Positions 23,461 to 35,224 are shown, counted from the first letter of the stretch. The stretch: DNA of 64,000 nt from Sclerodactyla briareus (GCA_026419785.1 JAODTK010000965.1:434001-498000); one strand, 5' to 3'. The notes: a model not told the origin generated them from the letters alone. Numbers and translations: made by a program.

Positions 23461-24059
23461 AGAACAGAGAAGATTTACACACCGACCGGGGCCTATTGCC
23501 CCGGCAGTAGATACAATTCCCAATCTTCTTCTTCATGCGAAAATTCACATCATAACTTTTATTATTATATACCAGCTCAAAATTTGCCGTTCCTCAAGTT
23601 TGAGTTCCTCAATTGCGTTTAGGATCAGTGCATCCATCTTCCTATCATCCACAAACTTACAATCGCGGGCATAGGCCTGCACAAGTCTTTATAATATCTT
23701 CGAAATGTCCTTCAAGAGCCTGATGGTTCATCTCTGTCCGGGAGGATGATTCGTTCTGCTGCCGTCTAACCACGTTTTTGCCTTTGCCGGTGTTGATAGG
23801 TGTGCTCTCACGACGGAAATGCTCTCCGTGCCCAAGCCTTCCCTGTGCATATCCTAGCTTGTGCGCATAATATATGTGGGAACGGACGTCACCTGACTTA
23901 CGATGTCACCCAACGGTGCATATACATACTGAAATACATGTCCAACAAGAGCACTCCAGGGAGAGGAGTCGTCAGGGTGTGTTCCAGATAATGCATGATT
24001 AATAACAAATGTATATTTGCCTCTCCAGAATAAGATTTGTAACTACGACTTCACAGTAC

Positions 24060-24200
24060 CACTACTATGGAATAGACGGTGAATGAAAGCTGCGTGGTCG
24101 AAGACCGTGTCGAAGGCGGAAGACATATCTGATAGGACCACGAACACTGCTTCTTGGTGAAGTTCCATGTGACGGCAAAATGTCATGCCTTAACCTAAGC
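24060..24200 (-). mobile_element. LINE (non-LTR retrotransposon) reverse-transcriptase fragment
   Basis: The minus strand reads HQEAVFVVLSDMSSAFDTV then F-DHAAFIHRL. This is the fingers/palm block of non-LTR reverse transcriptases (consensus VLLDLSAAFDTVDHxxLLxRL) of CR1/L2/Jockey-type LINEs. No YADD block or endonuclease could be joined to it in frame. Sequence down to about 23640 may belong to the same decayed copy. An extra Phe codon interrupts DTV-DH. Confidence 0.7.
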
Positions 24201-26695
24201 GAGCTCTCAAAGTGCTACATGCTGCTTTGTGGCAGACTGCGTGTATTCGCCAATTTAATTGATTCCTAATGCCTGTTGAGTTTATTTGGGGTAACCTCAG
24301 CCTTCTCACTGATCAAATTGGATAAAAATTGCAACATGGGCATGCCTTTAGTTGGTCAAATCATTCAATCGAGTCCATATATTTGTTGATCACATGCAGC
24401 TGGGTTATAGGGATTTCTTTAGGGCAATTAGGGAAGGGATATCAGAAAATAGAGTAGATTTGATCTATTCCGTCAAGGCGAGAGTACTTGATCACCCACG
24501 TAGGTCACGGATTTAACAAGCAGGCTTCGTTCGGTTCGGCATTTGCATGATAAGCAGACGAACATCGTCACAGACACCCAACTGAAATTCGTCAATTCAT
24601 GATCACCATGCATCGTTGCTGTGATGGACATGAAGTAGAGCATCATCAGCGCCAGTAGTCCAAGCTCAGATACTAGCTCCCCTACCTTTCTTCTTGGTGA
24701 AGTAGCCATGCGGAAAGTGAACGGTCAGCAAGATGTCTATCGGGAATGGTTTACGATGGGTGTCAAGGAGAACATTAATAGCACTAAACATGTGCAAGCG
24801 AGTATACCGCCGACGTGTATTCCCCTCAGAAAACCGCCGTGTGGACCCCTCGGTTCAGGGAATAATTAGAATTAATGTTCATTTTTACTCCAGACTTTGA
24901 TTATGCCTACCTTTTGTTCCGGTCGCAACTATAGTCCCCATTCCCAAGTTTTGTTTGAATATGACAAAGTAGAAAAAAAATCGCATTGATTCATAGCAAA
25001 TTTGACCTCATGGACCACGAAAATAAACCATCAGTGTTTAAGACTAACACAGTGCCCACCCACCGAATTTTTCATGTGATCGATAAAATCAACTCAGTAT
25101 CCCCGTGTAAAAACCGCAATAGGGCAGAGCCACATCCATGTTGCCCGCTCCGAACGTCGTCAGTTTTCACTAGGGCGGAAATGTTTACCGATCAAAATCA
25201 TCGTATAGACCGATGAGCAATCAATTGTAAAGGAGTATAGCCTAACGGCTAGAGTTTCCGGCGGCGGCGGAGATGTCGGCGGCTAAAAACCCCCCAAAAC
25301 ATTATATCCCCAGAACTTCCCGATTCAAAGTGTTACGGGATTTGATTATACATGTCTCTCGAACCAGGATTAGACAATGTTTTTTTATGCAGACTTGGCA
25401 TTGATACGCATGACCTCAACACACTCTTCTTGTTGTCGGAGTTTCGGTCTATCTTTGATTCGACCCAATTTTCTCAAACCAAACGTTCAGGCGACGACGC
25501 CGTTTTGTCTTCGTTTCCGTATATATCTCGTCATTGTACAAGACAGTCCGTGTTTTGTTCCCGCCCTTTTTAGGGTTACCAGCGGATACACCTGATTGAG
25601 AGTGCTGGTTAGGGCCATCCGTTGTAAACATGCTGGCATCTTCATCAATGCCATTTATACAGGTCCGTTTGCCTTCAATTTACCACATGAAGTTGCATTT
25701 ATTTTAGGACCCATTGTGTTAGTTTTTGCCGGAGCCAAGGATGGAGCGCAGGAAACTTTCGGGGAGGACATATCATCATATCGGAAAATTATCAAATATC
25801 CGCCAGAATTTCCGATATCTGGATCTAACCAATTGTTCCTGACCCACCCAGCCATCCTAATTGTTCTGAATAGATCACTGAAAATATTACCGGAATCAAT
25901 AACGGCCGTGCAACTATTTCCGATTCACAAAAGAAAAATTAATCCGGAGTACCCGTTGTTATGATAACCCTGAGACACCCGTGAAGTGTTTGTTGGTCAT
26001 TTTTACCATCAAAGGCACATTCCGGTGATTCTTTCTTGGGTTTCTGGAGGTGAAACCGATATTCCTTGGGCTTCTTTGCGCTGCGTGAGATAGTCTCACT
26101 CCTGGGCTGCACGGGCGCGTACCGATAGATTGTCTAGGGGGGGGGGGAGGTTGGCACCCGGTGAATTGCGCCCCTCAAAAATGGCCTCACCCTCCCTATC
26201 GGCAAATAAGTACATTTATAATGCCCTAGACACATGGATGCGGCAATATTTGCTAAATAAACAGCTGCAAACCTCTTCTAACTGAAAAAAGTTTTTGTGT
26301 TTTTAAAAACTTATCCGTCCTCGGCTCTGGGGGGGGGTGCCTAACACAACCCCCCCCCCCCCCTCCTCCCCGTGGGGGGACGTCACTGCTCAATATTCTG
26401 GAATGTTTGTCGCCAAGTCAGATCATCTATGCCTTTCTGTGAAAACAAAAAAATGATCGTGATGTCAGCCAGAATGTCTTTTTGTCATTTGCATGCCAGA
26501 AAATGAATGTCTAGTGATCTGAGGCATAAATTTTGGACTCCTTCGATCAGTGGCATAGCCAGTTGGGAGGTAATGAAAAGCCCCCCCCCCTCCCCCATGC
26601 CCAGAAATCGAGCTTTACGAGAAGGCAAATCGGGATAGTGGAGGCTAAAACGGGAATTAAGGAGAGGTAAGCGGAAAAACTCAGCAGAAAAAAAG
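24201..26695. other. No gene recognised
   Basis: The minus-strand frame at 24473-24709 may be the upstream part of the same LINE but has no motif. The 25596-25964 plus frame has no family features. G/C runs sit at about 26137-26147 and 26351-26363. A 'cagtggcatagccag'-type phrase near 26551, with a nearby C-run, recalls a widespread invertebrate repeat. Confidence 0.35.
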
Positions 26696-27080
26696 CTTCA
26701 GTCGGTAGAGCTCCGGCTGCAAACTAGTAATTGTAAGTTCGGAGCCCATTGGAGTCCCGAGGACCTTTTCCGCATGTGCTGATGGACAAGGCCTGTCTCC
26801 TTAAATGTTCCACGCCACCCCTCGTCAAATGTGAGTACCTTGTGAGGTGCCTTGTGAAGAGTAGCGAGCGCCGGCCGTATGTGGCATCCCTATTGGGAAG
26901 TCCCCCCAGGGGACCCGATGAAGTGGCGTACTGTAATGGTGCGTCGGGAGACAAGCAAGATTGCGTGCTATAGCGCGGGTGTGAAAGTCACTATGATCGG
27001 GGTAATATCTTGAAAGGTCGCTTTGAGCATGTCTTCGACGTTGCCAAACAGCGCTTATACGAACATGAAATAATTAACTG
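26696..27080 (+). mobile_element. tRNA-derived SINE with GCGCTTATA-type tail
   Basis: Head: 'cttcagtcggtagagctccgg' region with A box (GTCGGTAGAGC), a 'ctgcaaact' loop and B box (GTAAGTTCGGAGCCC). Body ~250 bp. Tail: 'ggtcgctttgagcatgtc', 'ttcgacgttgcc', 'cagcgcttatacgaacatg', 'aaataattaa', which is a common SINE 3' end. The head is tRNA-like but too degraded for a functional tRNA. Confidence 0.6.
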
Positions 27081-28152
27081 TTATAAAACGAGAAGAAATA
27101 GGTTAAATGCCAAGGCCATTAAATATTTGAGGAAAATGGCCTCGTGGTAAATGGGGGTATGGTGAGTAGGGTACGAGGAAAGCCTTCTTTTCTGACCCCC
27201 CCTCAACCAAAACGTTACAATAAGGTTGCATGCAAGCCGCAGGTACTGATGGACCTCGAACAATGCTCCTGGCAATACTTCAAACTGACGTCGTGTTAGG
27301 CCTCCTGTAAGATAATCTTTGATTCAGTTGTCGGCAAACCGCCATAATCAGGGGGGGGGGGGGCTGTGGGGCCCATTCCCCTCCCTCTCCATGCTTAGTT
27401 TGAGAACAATTGCAAGTCTGGTATCTGGCGGACGGCAAAATCCTCGTGGCGAATACACTGCTGGTTCTTCGCCATTCCACATTTATTTTTTGTTCACATT
27501 TACTGACCTTCACTGACATCTGTCTAACATGGAATGACATAAATGACAACCAGCGGAATAAAAGGGTCTACCACATTTAGCCCATATTTGTAATCAGTGC
27601 CCAGCAACAAGTATGCGGCACAACCATTCCTAAGCCTGGATATAGTATATGCACCCAAACAAATTGTGTACCCAGCCACAACTTCTAGGCATGTGGCAGT
27701 GAACAGGGGAAACAACACTTCCATAGAAATGAATATCTGACAATTGTCACTCATAGTATAGTTGAATCATCAGAGACAAATATACAAGGCAACAAGTTAC
27801 ATTAACAGCATTTAGGTGGGGGGGGGGGGGGAATTGCCCCCAATCCCCATTGGCTAAAGAAAACGTAAGGTGCCCCAATGCCCAATTTCAGAGCAACAGA
27901 AACTATAGCGTGATGTGGTGACAGACAAATCACCTTCTTTCTGGAATAAAACCCACCATATAGACACCACATTTCTGGCACCAATTGGCTTTGAAATTGG
28001 ACCGAGATGTGATAAAAAAGATTAATGACTTCTGAAATGGTCTAGTAAGGTAAACAAACCCTGCAGAGACAGGAAATGTAAACAAACCATCGTCTCTTAG
28101 CTGGAGCTCTCAATAGGAAGCAAAGGGCTGTGGGGGAGACTTAGTGGAGTAA
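27081..28152. other. No gene recognised
   Basis: Unique-looking sequence with G-runs at 27351-27363 and 27818-27831. No exon with splice support. Confidence 0.4.
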
Positions 28153-28400
28153 TTAACGATTTAATTGGAAACTTTCATCACAACTATGCAAACAAAAATT
28201 TAACTCAGCTAGCCGCGGCATGCCTCATCACCCACCAAGTTTCAACTTGATCACATGTACGGTTCAGAAGTTACGAAGTTACGATGACCGTGACGAACAG
28301 AACGGAACGAACGAAACGAACGAACTGACGAACGAAAGAACGAACGGACGGAGAGACATGAGGCTTGTAGAGCTGCTACCCGCAGCTAAAAATAATTTGT
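28153..28400 (+). repeat. Dispersed ~240 bp repeat, copy A, with CGAA microsatellite
   Basis: 'aactatgcaaacaaaaattt', 'ggcatgcctcatcacccacc', 'aagtttcaacttgatcacatg' and 'tacggttcagaag' are followed by an imperfect (GAAC)n/(CGAA)n stretch (28285-28350) and 'ccgcagctaaaaa'. The same order is found at 28884-29098. Confidence 0.7.
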
Positions 28401-28883
28401 CGGAAAAAGTGCTAAATGCCATAGGGGGTAGGAGTGAGGCTCATATTCCCAATCCTCAAGAAGCGATCTTTGTTTGTGGGCAATTCAGAATTCGGTTTCT
28501 ACTGGTACCTTCGGAAATTCCAAAAAGGTGTCACTGTACCACTTTGAATGTGCTACACCACGTAGTATTTGCAGATGCATGGGGAAAAGCTCCGTGTTGG
28601 CCATCCTTGCCTTATCTGTCCTATCCTAGGGAAAAATTGCGGCCAACTTATCGGGAAATTTGACATGACACAAACGTTTCGTTGTCAGTGTCAAGTTGTC
28701 CTGTACAAACGATTTCCGCAACAGCGATTCACAACCAACAGCATATCTCAAATAGAGAGTGTCGAACTAACTCGTCCGTCAAGGGTGGGGTGCATAAGGG
28801 TAACATCCCCTCACAGAAATGGTGGACCCCCCGAGTCTCCCCAGATGAAATATGGGAGTATGCACGAAAGATTAGAAAAAAAT

Positions 28884-29098
28884 AATTGGAGTTTAATTAA
28901 ATTAAATCAACTATGCGAACAAAAAAGTAAATCGTCATTGCCAGTGGCATGCTTCATCCACCCAGCACAAGTTTCAACTGATCGCATGCACGGTTAGAAG
29001 GTGATGAGTGAACGTGACGAACAGTCGGAGAACGACCACGGATGGCGGAGAAGAGGACAGGATGCTTGTCGAGGACTCAACCGCAGCTAAAAAGGGTC
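28884..29098 (+). repeat. Dispersed ~240 bp repeat, copy B
   Basis: 'aactatgcgaacaaaaaag', 'ggcatgcttcatccaccc', 'caagtttcaactgatcgcatg', 'cacggttagaag', then 'gtgacgaacag' and 'ccgcagctaaaaa'. Same orientation as copy A. It ends 25 bases before the foldback-like element. Confidence 0.7.
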
Positions 29099-29122
29099 TA
29101 TAGGGGGATGGGTAAACATTTA

Positions 29123-30350
29123 AGGGCGGCGATTCGTGCAATTATTGGGGGGGGGGGGGAATGAGCGGAGAAAAAATCGTTTTACAGAGCCCCCCGATTG
29201 CAGGAGACGACACTTCCGGGCCATATGGCAGTAAGTACTCCTAAAATTGTCAATAAAATCGCGATTTTTTTTTATCAAGCAACATTTCGAACGAAGAAGG
29301 AAAATGACGATGTTCATTCGAGTTACAATTCGGTCCCTGCACTATCGGTCTGATGCGTAGTACAAGGAAATTTTCGTTTTCCAGACTCCCCAGATTGCAG
29401 AAAACGGCACTTCCGATCAGTATGGCAGTAAGGCAACGTCCTAGAAAGGCAATAATTTTCAGAAAATTATAAATTCTAGAAACCTTCTTCAAGGACCTGT
29501 TCGATGTTCATGCCTTACAATTCGGGCAAACATCGGCTGACGCGTAGGGTACAAGGAACAATTCGCGTTTTCAAACCCCCAGATGACAGGAACGGCACTT
29601 CGGGGCCGTAGGCATTCGCAACGTCCCAAAAAAAATTGGCAATGAATTGCAAGCGGAAATATATTTCAAGAACGTTCTTGAAGAATTGATCGATGTTTAT
29701 TCCGTACAATTCGGGCCACCATTGGTGGCCGCGTAGGGTACCGGGAATTTTTGAGCCTTATACGAACCCCCCAGATGCCGAGAAACGGGACTTCTCGGGT
29801 CTCGTGACAGTAAGCAACATCCCTGAAATTGAAAGAAAATTTCCCGACATTTAATATCTCAAGAACGCCTCTTTGAAGGACTGATCTAGTCATTCATTAA
29901 TTCGCCACCAACAGTCTTAACAGACCCCCCCCCCCTTCCCCCGACAACCCAGATTGCCAGAGAGGCGGCTCTTCCCGGTGCTTAATGGCAGTGAGCAACG
30001 CCACTGAAATTGACAATAAATTTAATGTTAATTCTTACATTCTTCATCGTTGGCTTCCAATTTTTTTTTTCCTACCATAGCCCTAGTTAGAGGTCTTTCA
30101 TCGAAAGAATAACATACAGCGCGCGCATCGCGAAAAATTTTTGTCATTTCTTTCGCCGGCCTTCTCGACCATAAATGTAGCAATCTGATAAGAAATATGA
30201 GTTTGACCTTGTGGTTTATGGCAGTACTCTGTATATAATTAATAGGATTTTCCGCAAAATATTGGGGGGGACCTTTGATATTAGTCCCTCCCACCAAATA
30301 TTTTGGGGAATGTCCCCCCCCCCCGTCCCTCCCCCCGTGATCCGCCGCCC
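29123..30350 (+). repeat. Left arm of the foldback-like element
   Basis: Five units with the anchor 'agattgcagaaaacggcac' or variants near 29200, 29393, 29580, 29771 and 29951 (spacing 180-193). They are followed by an inner segment that mirrors 30760-31050 of the right arm. Confidence 0.75.
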
Positions 30351-30760
30351 ATGCTTAATAACAGGAATTGAAATGAATAATTTGAACATGTATGAGTATG
30401 TTTTAACTACGTACTCGCATAATGACTGAACGGAACGAATGTCCGTGTCGTGTTGGAAAAACTAGTTGCTGAAACTGTATACCCAGTGGGCGTAGCCAAA
30501 TTTAATCCAGCGGGGAGGGGGGGGGCGCTGGGGGACCGGAACCTTTTTATCCTAAATTGTGTTTTGTTCGCAGCCTGTCTGATCGCTTCACAGATTGTCT
30601 GTCTTTTATCTTTTGCGGAAGTCGTGTCTGTTGTTCGTTCAACGGTTTTGTCTGTTCGTCTTCGTAAATTGTCTTTTCTTTTGCGGAGTTGTGTTTTTGC
30701 TAGTTCGCGGGGTGTCCTGTTCGTTTTTTTGTTTTTTGCAAAATGGCTGCTGTTTCCAGT
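30351..30760. other. Loop of the foldback-like element
   Basis: About 410 bases between the arms. It starts near 'cataatgactgaacggaacg', holds 'gtgggcgtagccaaattt' with a G-run at 30518-30526, then T/G-rich text with repeated 'ttgtcttttcttttgcgg'-like words, and ends at 'aaaatggctgctgtttcc'. Long frames on both strands (30407-30943) have no recognisable domain. Confidence 0.6.
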
Positions 30761-32668
30761 GGCGGCGATCTCCGAGGGGGGGGGGGGACGGAGAGGGGGG
30801 GAACGCGGACGGGGGGGGACATGTTCCCCCCCCCAATATTTTGGTGTTGGTGGACATAAGAGCCCCAATGTCCCCCCCCCATATTTTTCGGACTGGTGAA
30901 AAAATCCTATAATCAATGTATAACCGTCCTGCCAATAACACAAGGGTCTAACTCATATTTCTTATCAGATAGGTTAAATTTTATGTTGAGAAGGCCGAAT
31001 GCCAAAACAATTTTCGCTGCGCGCGCTGTATTCTATCTTCTCCGTTGAATGTTTCCTACAGTAGGCCCATTTAACAATAACTTTTGTCAGATCTAATCAA
31101 ATATGACTTTTCCTCTCCATATACGTTGCCAATCTTCAAGTGGGGTGAACATATGGGTAGGCCACAATTCTTTGGGACGTGGTTCATGTTGCAGCACCCT
31201 CCTCCCCACCACCTCAATCTGGAAATCAACTGCCATTTTCTTTCTTAACACTCGCACACAACCTATGGCCCGAGTTTAGTCTACTTCTGTCCTCTTTGTT
31301 CAGACTGCTTGCATGGCTTTGCCAGCCTGACGTGCTTTAGACGATAAATGGTATATTCAACGAAACACAACAGAGCAATGTCCGTGCAACATCACTAGGC
31401 GGTTACGCGATTTACGTATGGCACTATAAAGGCGCGAATGCGGTGCGGAACGATTCGATTGAACCTTTTTGATGAAAATTTTTTAACCGAACAATCTGAA
31501 AAGGGCCGAAGTTACTGCTGACTGGCTCAATTCCTTTTAAATCAATCCCGAAAATATGCATATCCATTTCCCTGACAGTGATGTTCAATCAATTTTTTAA
31601 GATGCGGGCAACTTTTCATATCCAATTGGAAGGGTCCTCGACTGGAAGACCTCTAACTATAGGGCTATGGTATGAATGGAGGCCATGATGAAGAATTGTA
31701 CAATCACATCGATCAGTTTTCTGAAATGTATTGTCCTTTCAGTGATGCTGCTTACGGCCATACGCCCCGGGAAGTGCTCTCTCTGCAATCTGGGTTTCGG
31801 GGAAGGGGGGTCTGTAAACTGATGGTGGGGCCAATTGTAATGAATGAACATCAATCACTTCCTCCAAGACGTTTCTTGAAGTATAAATTTCGGGAATTTA
31901 TTGTCAATTATGGTGATGTGCTTACTGTCATACAACCCGGAAGTCTCATTTCCGTCAATCTTGGGGGTTCGAAGGCTCAAAATTTCTCGTACCCCTACGC
32001 GTCAACTTATGGTGGGGTGAATTGTAATGAATAACCATAGATCAGTTCCTTCAAGCGTTTCTTGAAGTATAATTCTTTGCGATCCTTGCCATTTGTTTTG
32101 GACGATTTCTACTTGCCATAACGGCTCGGAGATGCCGTTTCCTGCAATCTGGCGGTATTCAAAGAAATTTTCGCTTTTCACGCCGTCCCTGATTGTGGCC
32201 CGAATTGTAAGGAATAAACAGCGAACGTTGTCCTATCAGAGGTTTCTTGATCTATAAATTTCTGAAGATTACTGCCAGTTTTAGGGACGGTGCTTACTTC
32301 AACATACGGATCGGGAAGTGGGTTTTCTGCAATCTGGCGGAGTCTGGAAAACGGAAAAATTTTCTTGTACCCTACCATCAAACGCTAGTGCATTGGCCGA
32401 ATGTACGCGATTATGAACATCGGCTCACGTTTCTCAAAAACGTTCTTGCGAAACATAAAATCGGGAATTTTTTATTGTCAGTGTAGGCGATGTTACTAAT
32501 GCCCCATATGGCCGGATAGATGCCGTTTCCTGCAATCTGGGGCTCTGTAAAACTAAAAAAAATTCGCTTCTACGATCCGCGCCAACCAATGGTGGCGCTT
32601 CCGCCTTAGATGGTGCCAGCATCATATGTCCCCCCCCCCCCCCCCAATTTGACACAGATCGCCGCCCT
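30760..32668 (-). repeat. Right arm of the foldback-like element, with an interruption
   Basis: Mirror of the left arm. Units carrying 'cctgcaatctgg' or variants lie near 31788, 31958, 32147, 32327 and 32532. The inner match breaks at about 31050 ('ttctccgttgaatg') and resumes at about 31640 ('gacctctaactatagggctatgg'), while the left arm is continuous across this point. Confidence 0.7.
31050..31640. other. Sequence present only in the right arm
   Basis: About 590 bases with no counterpart in the left arm. It is either a secondary insertion or a segment lost from the left arm. No terminal repeats or coding features seen. It contains 'cgcgaatgcggtgcggaacg'. Confidence 0.5.
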
Positions 32669-33635
32669 GGACTGTTTCTCTCGAACCAGTGTGTCTGTTG
32701 TCCGTTTCAGCGCCGGGTTTGTCTTTTTGCCCTGATGGCCCGCCCATAAGTAGGGATTACCGGTACAGTTATGGTTACGTTATTATCAACGACGTATATA
32801 CTATAACATAACCGTTGTTCAATGGAGAGTCCGTGTGTTGTCGTTTCAGGTGTCGCCCCCCCCCTTCCCTCCCCCTCCCCCAGTTAACAGCTCTCATTAT
32901 CCTTCAGTACCAAGTCCGGGCAGGCCGTCAGCTGGATCCACATTCAATTACTGCAGCACCTGTCTTCGAGAGTTCGATAAAAAGCACTGATAAGTAGCTG
33001 ACCACTGTGGACAGAGAAGAGCGCCGTGAATTATTTCAGATAACTACAGAGGTCTACTTACTTCGAAGTTCAAGAGAGTGCTTGCACAATCACAATGAGG
33101 GTATACAGGTCATTGCCAGCTCTAGTATATAGTAATAAATATTGCAATTGCACGACATTCATTACTAGGGGAACTTGTGCGTAGCAGTCAAGGAGCAAGC
33201 CAGAAAATTACGTTACTTACTCCTGTGTGAGGGGGTGTATGCACCAATGACTTGTCCCATTGACTGCTAACACAAAGTTGTGTTGTTAGCAGTCAAGTTA
33301 ATGGAGCATTAAAATCACAATATTTCACTAATTTGTGGGTGTATCACCCAACATCTGTTATTTTGTCTTGTGTATTCTCTTCCACATAAAAACTTGCAGA
33401 AATTCGATTGAAATTTTGGTTCACTCCAGAATCCTCACCATCACAAACACTCCCTTCCGTATGAAGGTGTTGCATCGTTCTCAAAGGGTCTTGCATGGTT
33501 GAGGGTTGCAACATGTGTGTGTGACTTGGTATTAAAACCTTCTACTTTCTCTCTGTGTGGGTATTCTGTAAAATTGCTCCCATCTCCTTAAGTATTTACA
33601 GGCCAGACGCGCAGTTCATATGTTTACAGGCTGTT
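32669..33635. other. No gene recognised
   Basis: Contains an imperfect palindrome near 32773-32815 (GGTTACGTTAT ... ATAACATAACC), a C-run near 32858, and the hairpin at 33260-33296. Confidence 0.4.
33260..33296. repeat. Short-loop hairpin
   Basis: TTGACTGCTAACACAA, then AG, then TTGTGTTGTTAGCAGTCAA: a ~16 bp stem with a three-base bulge and almost no loop. A partial third copy ('gtagcagtcaagga') lies at 33182. Confidence 0.6.
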
Positions 33636-34277
33636 TAGAGCTGTGTTTCCATGCACACGGGCTGGCTGGCGGGTAAAATCGCTCACGTTCTATAGACAGT
33701 TTTCATGAACGCGGACGCAGGTAGGCGTGTGGGGAAGGTGGGTTGGACATTTTCCCGAACGGACATATAGCGATTTTACCCGCATGCCTGCGTGGTGTTT
33801 CGTCATTGATTTCGGGGGGATTTCCTTGTAATCACACTGGCTTGTACAGTGGTTTGACAGTGCAGGGTAGAGAACAATTGGATGTTCAACTCATGTTTCA
33901 AACAACACTCGTAACTGTTTCAAACACTCGTTATAAGATTTCAAACATTTTTTTCTCTATTTTTAATGGCCAAACAGTCAAGCACCTATTTAAACACATA
34001 TATATGTCATGTTTAAACTATTGATGTGTGGAGTATGCTAATTAAATCCCAAAAAACTCAGTTTTGAAGTTTAATAGTATTTGGGAATTATCGTTCACAT
34101 TTAGAACAATGCTCCTTAGAAATTGAACACTGGTGTTTAGGTTGAACACTAGTTACGTCCCAGGTTTAACAAATGGGGAAGGAGGTGCATGATTGTATTA
34201 AAATGCGGCAACATGACCGCACTTCGCAATCCACCTGCGGGGAAGGGGTTACCCTGCGTGCTTGCAAACACAGCTTA
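33636..34277. mobile_element. Candidate ~640 bp element with imperfect terminal inverted repeats
   Basis: The left end AGCTGTGTTTCCATGCACAC and the right end, inverted, AGCTGTGTTTGCAAGCACGC match at 16 of 20 positions. Inside, GGGTAAAATCGCT (33670) and AGCGATTTTACCC (33769) form a second inverted pair. No target duplication is clear and no second copy was seen. Confidence 0.35.
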
Positions 34278-35224
34278 ACATGTATACATTAAAGGGTTTT
34301 GAAACTGATGTATGAAGGGTCTCATAATATAGAGTTCTATATTCCTATCTACTTATGTTTGCATATGTATATACAAATAGCCTCCTTGATATTCAGGTGT
34401 CACAGACTAAGCCAGCACAGCCACTCGGGGTGCTCCTTGGACCTCAGCTTTTTTTTTGCTTCCTTCTGTACAAACTGAGCATTAGAATCCATGGGACCAG
34501 AGCAGATGTAGTCAGCATAGCTTTTTGGAGGTGCTATCCTTGACTTGGCTGTCCCCACACAGAATGTCTCCATTCCTCACACTAGCGAAACTAGGTCCAA
34601 CCTCCCAGCCCATTAAAAATTTAGCGTTTGCCGTGTCGATGGCTGTTTTGGCTCCTTTTTCCAAGAACTATTTCAAAATGAAAAGCTCCTGGTAGTATGC
34701 TAGATTTAGTAACCTAAAAAGGCCTTCAAGAGGGCAGTTAACATTGGTGAACCAATAATGGTCGTCCTTGCGCACACCAACTATCCTCTATCTAATGCCC
34801 AATTGGGTGCTTTGAGTAACCCGATGAAGATGAAGATTTGCTGTAGGCCTACGAATCGATAATCATCCATGATCCATCAAGCTTTGTGTGGCTATTAACC
34901 CCTTGTGAAAATGTGACAATAGGTGGATCTGTCTCTTGAGATGAATCATCACACCTACTGTACTTTCCACATTGAAACAATGGGTATTGATGCTGGCTAT
35001 TTGTGAATCATGAATATTTCGTGTCTTTAAGATCATTTTTTAGCTCAATCCAGCATGCTGGTGATCATTGTGATGCCCATGTCATTCTATCTCTCCTTCT
35101 ATCTACATGTAAAAGTACAGTATATATCCAGTCTCTGTAAAACTTTTGCTTTTTACACCCACAAACAATGTTTGGCTTTGATGAATCTCGACCAGATTAA
35201 CACATGTTTGTTGATGATGGGGGG
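34278..35224. other. No gene recognised
   Basis: Unique-looking AT-rich sequence, no exon supported. Confidence 0.35.

Larger units (their letters stand above)
29123..32668. mobile_element. Foldback-like element with long inverted arms of ~188 bp units
   Basis: The outer ends are inverted: AGGGCGGCGAT at 29123-29133 and ATCGCCGCCCT at 32658-32668. Both are followed inward by 'tgca/tgaca', 'aatt' and a run of 13-16 G or C. The arms repeat a ~188 bp unit five times each, mirrored: 'agattgcagaaaacggcac', 'ttccgggccgtatggcagta', 'agcaacgtccctgaaattg', 'ttcaagaacgttcttgaa' and so on. Further in, both arms share 'aactcatatttcttatcaga', 'gagaaggccg', 'gcgcgcgctgta', 'ggattttttc/ggattttccg', 'aaatatttgggg' and 'gatccgccgcc/gatcgccgcc'. 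The loop lies at about 30351-30760. No transposase is recognisable. The architecture recalls foldback elements, including sea urchin TU-type elements, but no flanking duplication could be fixed. Confidence 0.75.

Noticed and set aside
25596..25964. 122-codon plus frame with hydrophobic segments
   Set aside because: No donor or acceptor in phase, no recognised domain; treated as chance.
28220..28997. Overlapping plus frames of 147 and 142 codons
   Set aside because: Start inside the CGAA microsatellite repeat and continue into its second copy; explained by repeats.
30407..30943. 178-codon minus frame and 149-codon plus frame over the foldback loop
   Set aside because: Both strands are open over the same G/C-rich stretch, the composition is biased (Pro/Gly runs from C/G tracts), and no transposase motif is seen.
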